A DNA stretch of 64,000 bases from Candidatus Obscuribacter sp. (GCA_016712465.1 JADJQZ010000001.1:1984001-2048000); one strand, 5' to 3'; shown: positions 26,751-36,326, counted from the first letter of the stretch. Translations and numbers: made by a program. Notes: generated by a model not told the origin, from the letters alone.

Positions 26751-27987
26751 TCGGGAATTCGAAACCGGTGGTCATGCCCGGTCTGGGCACTCTTTCCGGT
26801 CCTTTACGGGAATTCATTTCCACTTGCCAGGGCTCCGGGGCATAGACCGGCAGCGTTTGAGGCTTGAGCTGGTAGCTTTCGGCTTCCTGGCGAGGCAGGG
26901 CGGCAGTTTGCTCGGGGCGAAAAGAAAGCTCACCGCTTCTGGCCTGCAAAAGAATCTGGGCATCCGCTGACACCAGCGGTGGTAGCTCGATCAAGAAAAA
27001 GTCCGAGAGGGAAGAGAGGGCTGGAAAGTACCTCTGGCGCAAGACCGAGAAATAGGCGGCCGTTTGTTCTATATCGGAGGCGCCCAGGTTCTTGAAGAGC
27101 GACTGAAAGAGGGCGGGCTCCTGGGTTACATTTTTGATGCGAGGATGTAAGGTCAGGTAAGTGGCAAAGACATCCACGGCTCGACTGCCGTTGTCGTAGA
27201 TGGAATTGAAGAGCGCCATGTGTCTGGAGTTATTCATGGCAATAGCTATGGCTGCTGCATCGAGGGCCACGCAAAGTTGAACCAGCCAGGATGCCCGTGA
27301 ACTGCGGGAGCGGAAATAGAGCAGAATCGGATAGGCCGAGTGGCTCTGATAAATGTCGGTTACCCATCTTTCGCAAAGTTCCAGACAGCCGACGGCGCTA
27401 TTGTCGTCGAGCAGCCGCAGATACAAGACGGCACCATTTTTGCTGTGCCCGTGCCGGGAGGAGATTATCTGAGAAGAAACTTCGCGGTTATGAAAGTGGG
27501 ACTGAATCGCAAACATGAAGGACACTGAAATAGCCAGCAAGACCAGTCCGGCCATGGCGGCAGCTATAACGGTCAATCTGGACAGGGCAGAGCAGGCTAC
27601 TACATCTCCGAAGCCGATGGTGAGCACCGAGGTGGCGGCAAAGTATAGAGCCTCTTCCATGCTCTGCAATTGCGGCTTGATATTGGCGCGCTCGGCATAG
27701 AGCAGCAGGGCAAAACCTGTGGTCATCAGGGTCAGCCAGCAGGCTAACAGGCACATGATGGCCGCCGGTGCAAACAAGCTTAAGTCTGCCTCAGCTTTCT
27801 GCTTCATCTCTCTGGCTTTGATGAATTGCCGCAGGGGTTGCCAGAGTATGCCGGAAATCAAGAGGGGTGAAAGGCGCGTGCCCTTGGGCCGGTAATGGGG
27901 CACGATAATTGATTGGAAGACGTCGGAGAGCACCATCACTATGATGGTGAAGCCGGCTGTTGCTATCGCGATATCGCCCCAGTTCAT
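26722..27987 (-). CDS. Two-TM potassium channel-like membrane protein
   Basis: 421 residues. Hydrophobic segments at about 8-25, 75-98, and 133-155 flank a pore loop EALYFAATSVLTIGFGDVVACS whose TIGFGD matches the K+ selectivity filter (TVGYGD-like, with Phe in place of Tyr). The pore unit is PF07885-like (Ion_trans_2). Residues 160-421 are a soluble region with no recognised ligand-binding domain and a Pro-rich end. The TPR-metallopeptidase gene starts inside its 3' end. AGGAGC lies upstream of ATG 27987 but about 15 bases away. Confidence 0.85.
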   Translation of the reverse strand: MNWGDIAIATAGFTIIVMVLSDVFQSIIVPHYRPKGTRLSPLLISGILWQPLRQFIKAREMKQKAEADLSLFAPAAIMCLLACWLTLMTTGFALLLYAERANIKPQLQSMEEALYFAATSVLTIGFGDVVACSALSRLTVIAAAMAGLVLLAISVSFMFAIQSHFHNREVSSQIISSRHGHSKNGAVLYLRLLDDNSAVGCLELCERWVTDIYQSHSAYPILLYFRSRSSRASWLVQLCVALDAAAIAIAMNNSRHMALFNSIYDNGSRAVDVFATYLTLHPRIKNVTQEPALFQSLFKNLGASDIEQTAAYFSVLRQRYFPALSSLSDFFLIELPPLVSADAQILLQARSGELSFRPEQTAALPRQEAESYQLKPQTLPVYAPEPWQVEMNSRKGPERVPRPGMTTGFEFPNGSENNQNH

Positions 27988-28302
27988 AAATTTATCGATT
28001 TGCTCCTGAATCTATGTCCTTCAAAGGTTTCCACCTGAGAAAACCTCTTCTCCCGTTAGGTCCATCTTCGCGGGCTCATTTTGAATCTAAGACAGGGGCG
28101 TAATTCCTGTGTCGATGATGTTACCAAGAGATGTCCTCCCTTTCATTAATGAAAGCACCGACAGAACTGACAAAATAGACCGACCTTCGTCTTACATCTC
28201 TCTCAGAAAAGGCTTTCGAACTTGATATTCCGCCTTTTCAAGGTGAGAATGCGACAAAATTGTGTGAATCGTTTTGGTTGGCTTTTCGAGATGGCTTGAT
28301 CT
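27988..28302. other. 315-bp divergent intergenic region
   Basis: Lies between the channel gene (minus) and the zinc-ribbon gene (plus), so it should hold both promoters. A short palindrome TTCATTAATGAA (28142-28153) is the only structure I note. No ORF is supported. Confidence 0.4.
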
Positions 28303-28530
28303 ATGAAAGATTCTTATATGGTTTTTGTGCTCCTGGCAGTGATGCTGACGCCATTCCTGCCCTTAATGCTCAAAGGTAAGTGCCCGACCTGCGGCAAGCG
28401 TAAGCTTGAGACCCTTGAAACACCACAGGCTACCGATGAGAACGCCATAAGCTATACCAGTCACCACCGTTGTAAGGCTTGCTCTGCGACTTTCACCCGC
28501 GAACGTAGTGGTCCGCTGACGCCGGTTTAG
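28303..28530 (+). CDS. Small membrane protein with zinc ribbon
   Basis: 75 residues. An N-terminal membrane segment (residues 5-22, YMVFVLLAVMLTPFLPLM) is followed by a four-Cys zinc ribbon: KCPTCGKRKL and, 26 residues on, RCKACSATF. Single-span zinc-ribbon proteins of this sort are common and uncharacterised. Its stop overlaps the last 4 bp of the convergent kinase gene. Confidence 0.75.
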   Translation: MKDSYMVFVLLAVMLTPFLPLMLKGKCPTCGKRKLETLETPQATDENAISYTSHHRCKACSATFTRERSGPLTPV

Positions 28531-30743
28531 AGCGCATAAAGTACTTTTGACTTTAGTGTAACCATTAGTTCAATTTTCTTACCACTGGCATCGACCAGGT
28601 ACGGTTGCATCGCTAAGAGTCGCGCTTTCATCTTGTACGAGCTTACTTCGCCTATTTCCATACCGGCCAGGTGCTTAGCCCTGGTGAGCAGGCGAAGTCT
28701 CATCTCCGGAATGTCATCCTCGCTTACAGCGAGGAATTTAATATGGCTTTCGTCCCTGAGGGCGGCTAGATTTTCCTCGTTCCATTTGTAGCCGAAAACC
28801 GTCAGTTTTCTTAGAGACGGCATTTTGAGCAAACGCTTCATTTCTAGGTGAGAGATTGTCTGACCCTTGATCTCGAGGGTTCTGAGGTTTCTGTTTTGTG
28901 CTAATGCTTCCACCAGTGCAGCTATTTGCTGAGCCTCACCAGACTGCTGTTTCTCACTGGCATTGATGAGGGTAAAGGAATTGAGTTTCTTCAGGCAACG
29001 AAGACCGACCAGTGCCTTTTTATCAAGATCGCAGTTAACCAGTTTCAATTGGGTCAAATAAGGAAGGCTATCCAGTCCTGAAAGTTTTGCACCGAGGAGG
29101 GAGGCGTTGTCAAACGATAAGAAATCTAGTCGCTTCCAGGCTCTGGCTATTTCTATAAATTGCTCGAACTGCCGGCTCGAAGAAAGGTCTTCGATTTTTA
29201 GACCTTCGATGTCGCCGTCCTGGAATACTTTCAGGTTTGATATCGGGCAGTCGGAAAGGGCGAAGCCTATGATTGCCGGTGTTTGTATTACCAGTCGGCG
29301 CGGGTCGGCGGCAACGAGTTCGCCGCCGCTTCTGTCCTTGTAGTAGCTCATAGAGCCAAGATCCCTGATGAAATTCAGTTCAACGGTTCTTTCACCGAGC
29401 TGCTTTCTTATGATGTTGGGTTTCTGATCGCCGGCAGAAGTTGCATTGTTCGAGGCATTGGCAGCCGGCTTTGTTCCTTCTGAAATTCTGGATTTTTCGA
29501 TTTGAGTGACGTCAATTTTTGACCCGGTAGTCTCTCTCTTAGTGTTAGCCGTAGCTTTGGCTTTGTTGTCCGCCTCTTCGGGTGTTCGGAAGGCATTGGG
29601 CTGCAAGGGGTCGGCCATGCGAACAAAAGACTTGGCACTGGACTGGAAATAGTTCACGGCACCAATAATGGTACCGGTGATGAGCAATAGAGCCAGGATA
29701 GATAGTGCTGGTACCAGCCCCTTATTCTGCACATGCGGCGACTTCTGCGTTTGCATATCCTCTGTTGTGCCCACGGCAGTTTCAATGGATTGGCTCTGAA
29801 TCGTAATTGGTTTGCCGGCCGAGATCCTCTCCAGATCGTGGATGACTCTATCCATATTCTGATATCGATCTTCCTTGCGCTTAGCCATCATCCTTGCTAC
29901 GGCATTTTCCAGGTCATCAGAGAAAGTGCTCAGGGGCGACATCTCCCTTAATTTTGGTGGATTTTTGGATTCGTGCATCATGAAGGTTTCCAGGGGGGTC
30001 TGGCCGTGGAAGGGCACTAGTCCCGTCAGGGCCTCGAAGAAACTGCAGCCGAAGGAATAAATGTCGGAGCGGACGTCCAGAAGTTCGCCCCGGCATTGCT
30101 CAGGGCTCATGTATAGCGGTGAGCCGAAGACATTACCGGTTCTGGTCAGGTTTTGTTCTTCCTTTGCCCGGACAAGACTTTGCTCCATCATCTTGTTCTC
30201 AATTACCCTGGCCAGACCGAAGTCTACGAGCTTTACCGACGGCCCCTGCGAAGTGTGTCCGGCCGGTTGCCCATTGGGCGCAAGAAGCATGATGTTTGCA
30301 GGCTTGACGTCCCGGTGGATGATATGTTGTTTGTGGGCGGCTTCCAGCGCCGATGCTACCTTCAGAAAGCAAGCCAGGGCATCGGGTTGCGGCATTGGTC
30401 CACGCTCTTTCAGGGCGTCGGCCAGGCTTATGCCAATAAGAAGTTCCATGACATAGTAAGGGCTCCTTTGCCTGTCAATTCCCATGTTGAAGATGCGTAC
30501 AATGCCGGGATGATTCAACTTGGCCAGGGCTTGCGCTTCCCTTTGAAATCGCAGCCAGTTCTCTTCCGTCAATAGATCTATGGGAAGCAGCTTGATGGCA
30601 TAGTCTTGTTGGATGAAGCGGTGGCTGGCGCGGAAAACTACGCCCATGCCGCCTTTGCCCAGGAACTCCTGCAAAATATAATCTTCGCCGACAGTAACAC
30701 CGGGCTTGTAGGCGAACTTCTCTGACTCTGGCTCAGCCGCCAT
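28527..30743 (-). CDS. Transmembrane Hanks-type Ser/Thr protein kinase with leucine-rich-repeat-like region
   Basis: 738 residues. Kinase domain at about 15-290: glycine loop LGKGGMGVVF, catalytic Lys in DYAIKLLP, catalytic loop HRDVKPANIMLL, DFG in VKLVDFGLARV, and GSPLYMSPEQ as activation-segment end. A membrane span follows at about 345-367 (LVPALSILALLLITGTIIGAVNYF). The exported part (about 480-738) has leucine-rich-repeat-like units (LPYLTQLKLVNCDLDKKALVGLRCLKKLNSFTLI). The enzyme should phosphorylate cytoplasmic targets in response to an external ligand. Its start lies inside the 3' end of the DUF6891 gene (11-bp overlap). The PP2C at 16382 is a candidate opponent. Confidence 0.93.
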   Translation of the reverse strand: MAAEPESEKFAYKPGVTVGEDYILQEFLGKGGMGVVFRASHRFIQQDYAIKLLPIDLLTEENWLRFQREAQALAKLNHPGIVRIFNMGIDRQRSPYYVMELLIGISLADALKERGPMPQPDALACFLKVASALEAAHKQHIIHRDVKPANIMLLAPNGQPAGHTSQGPSVKLVDFGLARVIENKMMEQSLVRAKEEQNLTRTGNVFGSPLYMSPEQCRGELLDVRSDIYSFGCSFFEALTGLVPFHGQTPLETFMMHESKNPPKLREMSPLSTFSDDLENAVARMMAKRKEDRYQNMDRVIHDLERISAGKPITIQSQSIETAVGTTEDMQTQKSPHVQNKGLVPALSILALLLITGTIIGAVNYFQSSAKSFVRMADPLQPNAFRTPEEADNKAKATANTKRETTGSKIDVTQIEKSRISEGTKPAANASNNATSAGDQKPNIIRKQLGERTVELNFIRDLGSMSYYKDRSGGELVAADPRRLVIQTPAIIGFALSDCPISNLKVFQDGDIEGLKIEDLSSSRQFEQFIEIARAWKRLDFLSFDNASLLGAKLSGLDSLPYLTQLKLVNCDLDKKALVGLRCLKKLNSFTLINASEKQQSGEAQQIAALVEALAQNRNLRTLEIKGQTISHLEMKRLLKMPSLRKLTVFGYKWNEENLAALRDESHIKFLAVSEDDIPEMRLRLLTRAKHLAGMEIGEVSSYKMKARLLAMQPYLVDASGKKIELMVTLKSKVLYAL

Positions 30744-31371
30744 TGCGCAGTCTTTTTTGCCAGGCTATGGGCATGAAAATGCGCTCGGTAATGGAACCGT
30801 TCCAGGAAGGATTGAAGCCATGCTTCTTCAATACTTCCATGATTTCACGACCGATCGGCAGTCCGTCCGAATCCTCTCCGGAAATGGCGGAGAAGGCAAG
30901 ATTCAAGCCGGCTCCGTTCACTGCCCGTTCTAAATCCTGACCATGGTAGAAGCAGCCGCCTCTGACTTTGTTCAAAAGACCTTTTGCATGCCATTCATTG
31001 TTCACTACCTCGTCCCAATCGGACCAGCCGTCACTTAATGTATAGCCGGCATTTTCCAGAGAGACAATGCCCCGCTCGGTCAGTTCGGCGAAGGCGTTTT
31101 GCAGTCTGTCGCAATCGGTGCTCTCGGGCCAGTTCTTTTCTGCCTTGCGTTTCTCTTCGAACTGGCGAGCAATGATTTTTTTCAACTTGGCGATTTGTTC
31201 ATCACTCAAGCAATCTATCGATTCTTCGTCTGCCTCTTCATTCTCGTACCAGCCTTCCGTCAAAGCTTCCACTGCTTCTTCCAGGATCTCCTCCTGTGTG
31301 TAAAAGCCGCTCCAGACCTTGAAAGGAATCAAGTCTTCCTCGATCACTTGCCAGGCGCTATTTTCGTGCAT
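30733..31371 (-). CDS. DUF6891 family protein
   Basis: 212 residues from ATG 31371 (MHENSAWQVI), preceded by GAGGGC; a longer reading to 31494 would overlap the divergent gene and adds no conserved sequence. The segments STDCDRLQNAFAELTERGIVSLENAGYTLSDGWSD, GGCFYHGQDLERAV and the C-terminal LKKHGFNPSWNGSITERIFMPI.WQKRL match DUF6891, which has no known function. Cytoplasmic, acidic N-terminal half. Upstream of and overlapping the kinase gene, so probably co-transcribed with it. Confidence 0.8.
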   Translation of the reverse strand: MHENSAWQVIEEDLIPFKVWSGFYTQEEILEEAVEALTEGWYENEEADEESIDCLSDEQIAKLKKIIARQFEEKRKAEKNWPESTDCDRLQNAFAELTERGIVSLENAGYTLSDGWSDWDEVVNNEWHAKGLLNKVRGGCFYHGQDLERAVNGAGLNLAFSAISGEDSDGLPIGREIMEVLKKHGFNPSWNGSITERIFMPIAWQKRLRNGG

Positions 31372-31420
31372 TTTAAGCCCTCGAATGATTTGGTTCGAAT
31401 GGTGGTCCTTGAGAGATATA

Positions 31421-32623
31421 ATGATACCAATGTCTCCCCTTACCAGTCCCGAACAATTTGCCCAGATGGTAGCCGAGCGCCTCAGGCAGCGCATCGCTTC
31501 CGCTCACGTGGAGTACGGAGCCAGCCGCTTTGAGCTCTTTGTCAAGGGTGACAGAGGGCAACTGATAGGCAAGGTCTTTCTGGGTAACTTCTATCGTGAG
31601 TTTTTGGAGAGCGACCTGCACGGGCAGGAGCTGATAATGTTGCGGGCCTGTCAGGTAATTGAGGCTCCCGATCTGGCCGGCATAGATTTTGAAAGTCGCC
31701 TCTTTCCACAGATAAAGGACCGCTGGTCAATAGAGAAGGCAAGACTTTCGTCGGTGCATATGCCCTATGTAGAGCTGAGTGAGCATGCGGCGTTGCTTCT
31801 TGCTTACGATTTGCCTGAGCGTATTTCTTATGTGGGTAGCGAACAACTGGAGAACTGGCAGCTCAGTTTCGATATGGCTTTGCATAATGCCAGCGCCAAT
31901 CTATACAGCCGCACTACGTTCGATTTCGAGCAGGTTTTTGACGAGAACACCGGTGCTCTGCTCTTTGCCGTATCCCCCTGGCGCGATCATTACGATTGCG
32001 GTCGCTTTGTCTTTGCTTCCGAGATATTGAAATTGCCGGTGCAGGGCGAACACGTGGTTTTTCTGATAAGCCCCAGTTACATGTTTATTACCGGTTCGAA
32101 AAGCGATCGAGGTCTTCTGTTTGCTCTGTCGGAGCTGCGCGCCAATAAGGCAGATCCCCATGCGCTGCCGCCTTTTCCTGTACTTTTGAACCGGGACGGG
32201 TACAGACCTTTTGAAATTTCTCCCGATAATTCCCTTCACCATCTTTTTGAGGAAGCGCAGGCCGCCTATCTCAAGGGTGTTTATGCAGATCAGCGTCAGT
32301 GCCTGTTTGGACAGTTCAACCGGCTTGTGCCCGGGCTCTATATTTGCCAGTATGATGTGGTGCCCGATGGCTACAGAGTGGGCGTTAGAACTTCAGCGGT
32401 TATAGACCAGCGGCGTTTGCCATGTCTGGTGCCCCAGGTGAGCCAGGTGCATTTCCGCGCGGGGGAGGGTCCAGCATCCTCAGCCAGTTTTGCTGCCTTT
32501 CTATCGGTGATGGCTGATGCCATCCAGACCACCGATCTCTATCCTGCCCTTTACCGCCTCAATCGCTTTCCTTCTACCCATGAGCTTGGGCAGATGAGTT
32601 ATTTGAGCGGAGAGCTTGGCTAG
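31421..32623 (+). CDS. DUF1444-like protein
   Basis: 400 residues from ATG 31421 (GAGAG upstream); ATG 31430 is an equal candidate. The middle region VELSEHAALLLAYDLPERISYVGSEQLENWQLSFDMALHNASANLYSRT followed by WRDHYDCGRFVFASEIL and GEHVVFLISPSYMFI resembles DUF1444 proteins, which share a plan of a degraded C-terminal catalytic or binding fold of unknown role. No signal peptide. It is divergent from DUF6891 with about 50 bp between starts, so promoters overlap. Confidence 0.6.
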   Translation: MIPMSPLTSPEQFAQMVAERLRQRIASAHVEYGASRFELFVKGDRGQLIGKVFLGNFYREFLESDLHGQELIMLRACQVIEAPDLAGIDFESRLFPQIKDRWSIEKARLSSVHMPYVELSEHAALLLAYDLPERISYVGSEQLENWQLSFDMALHNASANLYSRTTFDFEQVFDENTGALLFAVSPWRDHYDCGRFVFASEILKLPVQGEHVVFLISPSYMFITGSKSDRGLLFALSELRANKADPHALPPFPVLLNRDGYRPFEISPDNSLHHLFEEAQAAYLKGVYADQRQCLFGQFNRLVPGLYICQYDVVPDGYRVGVRTSAVIDQRRLPCLVPQVSQVHFRAGEGPASSASFAAFLSVMADAIQTTDLYPALYRLNRFPSTHELGQMSYLSGELG

Positions 32624-32763
32624 AAGGCGCGAGAATTCCGGCTGTTACGTTTCACCCGGCTGTTTCTGGTTATCCGACTCTTTCCTGTACGCCAGCTGTT
32701 ACTGGTTGTCCCGCTGTTACGTGTTGTACCCACGGTTCCCTGCTCCATTCAAAGACAGCCCTG

Positions 32764-33660
32764 CTATTTGCCGGAGGCACGGTGGGCTTCAATCTCACGA
32801 GCAATAATGAGGGCGGTATCCTCAGCGGCTTTGTTGTTTCCGTTCATCATGTAAGCGTTTTGCATTTGACGAAGAAGCATAAACTTAGTGCTGAAATCCA
32901 GAGTTTTGCCCCTGGCTTCAAGAAGATAAAATATTCTCTTCGCCGTGTATTCAGCTCCTTGAGTGCGGAGGCGGTCAACCAATATCGAAGTGGCATCGTA
33001 GATGTCAAATCTGCGATAGCGACTGTTGTTCGATAGAGACTGCGCTAGCTGGTCGGCGAGGACGGCCTCGGCTTCTTGCAATCGACCTTCATTTAGATAA
33101 ATTTGGGAGAGAAGGATACTGGCTCCGATAGAGTCACCCTTCTGGATGGCCAGGAGACTCCGGCACTGTTCTTTTGCCTTTTGCCTGAACAATGCAGCCT
33201 GGCAGGTGTGTCCTCGCAATTCTTCGCACTGGAATTGCCAATACGTAACCTGCGCTCGACTGTAATCTATGTTTGCGACTCTGTAGATCTTATTGAGCCT
33301 GCTCAGTAGACGAGCTTCTCCTTTGTAGTCTTGAGAGTATTCCAGGGAGTGACATAGACCCTCGACCGCCTTCAGTTTATAGCCCCAGTAAAACTCTGAA
33401 GTGTCCTGCCTTGGCGCTTCAACTAGTGAACCTGGCGTCGTTGCCAGGTTGAAGGCTCTCTCCGCCAGATCTGGATGTCCCAGTCGCATAGAGCGGAAGC
33501 CTTGCACCACCAGGCGCTTTCTCAGCCCCCACTCGGCTTTCTCCAGGGGTGGTCTCAAATTGAAATTGAGGCAGGCGGTGGCCAGAAAGATCAAGAGACC
33601 GGCAACGAAAAGGCGCGGTCTAGAGGGACACGAAAATGTTGCAGTCATGGCACCCCGCAT
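32764..33660 (-). CDS. Exported or lipid-anchored helical repeat protein
   Basis: 298 residues. N-terminal LFVAGLLIFLATACLNF is either a signal peptide or a weak lipobox (ATAC). The rest is an all-helical TPR-like array (KRLVVQGFRSMRLGHPDLAERAFNLA, ASILLSQIYLNEGRLQEAEAVLADQL, LLRQMQNAYMMNGNNKAAEDTALIIAREIEAH). Probably a protein-binding scaffold in the periplasm. Upstream ORF end at 32623 leaves a 140-bp gap with degenerate CTGTTAC repeats. Confidence 0.7.
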   Translation of the reverse strand: MRGAMTATFSCPSRPRLFVAGLLIFLATACLNFNLRPPLEKAEWGLRKRLVVQGFRSMRLGHPDLAERAFNLATTPGSLVEAPRQDTSEFYWGYKLKAVEGLCHSLEYSQDYKGEARLLSRLNKIYRVANIDYSRAQVTYWQFQCEELRGHTCQAALFRQKAKEQCRSLLAIQKGDSIGASILLSQIYLNEGRLQEAEAVLADQLAQSLSNNSRYRRFDIYDATSILVDRLRTQGAEYTAKRIFYLLEARGKTLDFSTKFMLLRQMQNAYMMNGNNKAAEDTALIIAREIEAHRASGK

Positions 33661-34158
33661 ATGGATGAATGAGCTCTGTTACTTTTCACCCACGCTAGCA
33701 CTTTTAAATGGGCATGAAAAGAAGCTGGACAACACTATTGGAATTTCTTGCCCTAACTTGGGGGCAAGGTCCTTCTAGCAGCAATTTGACCTGTCGGTCC
33801 GGCGCACAGTCCCTTAGCCTGCCTCTCCGCCGGTGTCTCTGTATATCCATCCCTCCGTCCCCCTGCCTCTTTTTCAAAAGGGAGGCGTGAGTGAAATTAT
33901 GCGGAAAATCTCTCAATGGGAGTTAATGTGCAGCATTTTTTCCGTAATGAGCGAAAAACGACAAAAATTTCGTTTACGCCTCAAAATTGAAAAAGACATA
34001 CCGGTTGGCCGCCCGACCGCCCTAAATCGGCTCTTTGAGGGCGTTCGCGGTCAGCTTGGGGCACGTTCAATGATTGTGACATTTGGGTGGAAGGGTAGAT
34101 TGAAGTCTCAGCTGGCAAGGTAAGTAAGGAGCGGCAGTCTGCTATTCAAAGGAGCAAA
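33661..34158. other. 498-bp gap with no supported gene
   Basis: It separates a minus-strand gene from a plus-strand gene and must contain both promoters. An open frame at 33833-34123 has a composition unlike neighbouring proteins and no ribosome binding site. Nothing else recognised. Confidence 0.4.
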
Positions 34159-35415
34159 GTGATTAATTTAAAGTTCAATCAGTCTTTTCTGGGCTTTTGC
34201 GCGGCTCTTTTAGGTTTCGCCGTACCTGCTTTTACCGGCCCCTGCCTGGCTCAACCCCAGACCGGTGCGGTTGAGAAAAATGAGTCTCTGTCCGGGGAGT
34301 CAGCTGGTCAGTCCAAACCGCCCGAAGGTCAATCCGGGGAGTCAGCTGGTCAGTCCAAACCGCCCCAAGGTCAATCCGGGCCGCCGGCCAACCAGCCAAC
34401 TGCACCAACTGCACCAACTGCACCAACTGCTTCATCTGCGCTTGCTCCTGGGCAACTTGAGAAACTAATTAAGGACCGGTATTTGCTCTATCATCAGACT
34501 TTGCTGAAAGCCGGAAGCTTCGATGATGTCTTGCCTTTCCGTTCTTCCAAGAGTCGTCAGGAAATGGAGAAGAAGTCGGCTGAAGCCCAGGCAAAGGGGG
34601 CAGAAGCCGGCAAAAAGATGATGGAAGGTCTCTTTGCCCTGGTCAAGACCATGGAACCCCGCAATGTCAGGGTTGATTCCGTGAAGGTAATGGGCGATAA
34701 GGCTGAGCTTTCCGTTAGTGCCTTAGACGGCGGGCAGTTGTCCGATGCCATGACCGCTGGTTTGGGCGGTATCGCCAGGGGGCTGACCGGTGCCTCCCGG
34801 GGCGGGTCCCAGCCTGGGCAACCTATGCGCAGCACCACCGTCGGCAAGATAAGTATGTTCAAGGAAGACGGCAACTGGATGGTGGGCGATGAAAGTTGGT
34901 CCACCCGGGTGACTAATTTGACGCCCGCGCAAGAGGCTAAGCGGGCCGCTGAGGAAGCAGCCAAAAAGGGACTGAGTTCCTGGTGTGCTCCGGCTGCTTC
35001 CATGGACTTTCCCAAAAAGCCGGCGGCCGGCAGTTTGAACGGCCAGGCTTTTGTGGTGGAAGGGGCTGAGTTCAATAACGGCAATCTGACTTTGCGCCAG
35101 GGGCGGGACTTCTTTGCCGAACGAGAAGTTTTGATTTTTCTCTTTGGTCTGGAGGGCAATCCGGACGGACAGCAAATTGCTGTTCGCGACGGCGAGCCGG
35201 TGGGCGGCAAGGGCACCTGCCATGTGCACATGAGCTATAAGGTACCCGGCAAAGACTTACCGACGACCAAAATGTTTATGCCGAGCGACGGCTACGGCAT
35301 CAGACTGGCTTTCGGGCAGAGAAAGAACGGACTTTTACCCGGCTATATTGTTTTGCGTTTGCCTGATAAAGCGCAGAGTTATGTGCAGGGTTATTTCTAT
35401 GCCAAATTGAAATAG
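34159..35415 (+). CDS. Secreted protein with repetitive N-terminal linker
   Basis: 418 residues from GTG 34159, supported by AAAGGAGCAAA. Signal peptide 1-31 (FLGFCAALLGFAVPAFTGPCLA). A disordered linker follows: two 14-residue copies of SGESAGQSKPP[EQ]GQ, then PTA repeats. Residues 95-270 have a DUF4878/NTF2-like look (LIKDRYLLYHQTLLKAGSFDDVLPFRSS, VMGDKAELSVSA, MFKEDGNWMVGDESW). The C-terminal 130 residues are beta-rich (AFVVEGAEFNNGNLTLRQG..YIVLRLPDKAQSYVQGYFYAKL). No family assigned with confidence. The 46-bp gap to the convergent ABC operon end contains no clear terminator. Confidence 0.75.
   Translation: MINLKFNQSFLGFCAALLGFAVPAFTGPCLAQPQTGAVEKNESLSGESAGQSKPPEGQSGESAGQSKPPQGQSGPPANQPTAPTAPTAPTASSALAPGQLEKLIKDRYLLYHQTLLKAGSFDDVLPFRSSKSRQEMEKKSAEAQAKGAEAGKKMMEGLFALVKTMEPRNVRVDSVKVMGDKAELSVSALDGGQLSDAMTAGLGGIARGLTGASRGGSQPGQPMRSTTVGKISMFKEDGNWMVGDESWSTRVTNLTPAQEAKRAAEEAAKKGLSSWCAPAASMDFPKKPAAGSLNGQAFVVEGAEFNNGNLTLRQGRDFFAEREVLIFLFGLEGNPDGQQIAVRDGEPVGGKGTCHVHMSYKVPGKDLPTTKMFMPSDGYGIRLAFGQRKNGLLPGYIVLRLPDKAQSYVQGYFYAKLK
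34291..34374 (+). repeat. Two 42-bp in-frame direct repeats
   Basis: Copy 1 at 34291-34332 and copy 2 at 34333-34374 differ at only one or two bases and encode SGESAGQSKPP[EQ]GQ. They are followed by a 9-bp ACTGCACCA repeat encoding PTA. Both keep frame within the secreted protein at 34159. Confidence 0.9.
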
Positions 35416-35460
35416 CCCTGCGCATAACTCACGGCTCTATGCTGTGCCGGTATCCGAGCT

Positions 35461-36252
35461 TCAGTTGCGCATCTCCATGAGATTGCCTGACTGGTAGCTC
35501 CTCAACCCCAGAGCGAAACACAGGCTGCCAAAGCCCAGCACGGCAAGAGCGCCAAGACCGGTTAGCAGAGCCGTGTTCCAGTTTAGTTGCTTGAGAGCTT
35601 CCGGTGGCAGCCCGGCTACAAATCCGGCTGGAATGAGGGTGAAGAGCACCAGCTTCACCCAGCCGTCGAAGAGTGAACTGGGATAGGTGGAAAAGGTGAT
35701 CATGGAGAAGAACCACTGCTCCGAGAGTACCTCGGCCTGTCCCAGAAAGAAAGCCAGGCTGCCCCGCATCAGGTTGAAGCCGGTGAAGAGCACTGCCACT
35801 GCTACTGTCAGAAAGACATACATGAGAAAGTGCTCCAGGTCCGGTTTAACCAGCAAGAGATAGGCTGCATAGCCGAAGGCCAGGTCACCCATGGCCGTGG
35901 GGCTGAGCTTGCCCAGGGCCAGATGCGGCACCAGGGCTCTAGGGTAGAGCATCCAGGTGTCGAGCTGACCTCGGGCAATTAGCGCGGCTAGATTGTGCAG
36001 GTTGAAGCAACAGGCCGCCGATAGTCCGAAGCCAGCCGAGGCGATGGCCCAGAGGGTGACTACATCGGCTTGACCGAAGCCTCTCACAACCGGAAAGCGG
36101 TCGAAGAAGATAAGCCAGAAGGCAAGCCAGGTGGAGTTGTTCAAGACCATGGCCAGAAACTGGCTGGCGAAGGCACTTTTGTATTCCATTTGCATGCGCC
36201 AGTTGAGTTTGATATACGCAGCCGCCAGGCGCAGATAAGACATCAATGACAT
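35461..36252 (-). CDS. ABC-2 type permease (PF06182-like), second subunit
   Basis: 263 residues from ATG 36252, chosen for AAGGGGGA ahead of it; the longer frame to 36315 lacks a site. Six hydrophobic spans are visible (for example LWAIASAGFGLSAACCFNLHNLA, FLMYVFLTVAVAVLFTGFNLM, TALLTGLGALAVLGFGSLCFALGL). The motif ARGQLDTWMLYP..VPHLAL is typical of the DUF990-type ABC-2 permeases that pair with a second permease and an ATPase. It is last in the operon, after a 223-bp gap that holds the 22-bp array. Substrate of such exporters is mostly unknown. Confidence 0.88.
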   Translation of the reverse strand: MSLMSYLRLAAAYIKLNWRMQMEYKSAFASQFLAMVLNNSTWLAFWLIFFDRFPVVRGFGQADVVTLWAIASAGFGLSAACCFNLHNLAALIARGQLDTWMLYPRALVPHLALGKLSPTAMGDLAFGYAAYLLLVKPDLEHFLMYVFLTVAVAVLFTGFNLMRGSLAFFLGQAEVLSEQWFFSMITFSTYPSSLFDGWVKLVLFTLIPAGFVAGLPPEALKQLNWNTALLTGLGALAVLGFGSLCFALGLRSYQSGNLMEMRN

Positions 36253-36326
36253 GATTTTCCCCCTTTGTGTGGAGCGGATAGTCGCTTGGACCTGAGCATC
36301 CTTTGTGTTTGGCATTTGATTTGAGT

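Noticed and set aside
33833..34123. 96-codon ORF in the gap before the gene at 34159
   Set aside because: Mixed composition with no motif, no ribosome binding site, and it overlaps likely promoter sequence.
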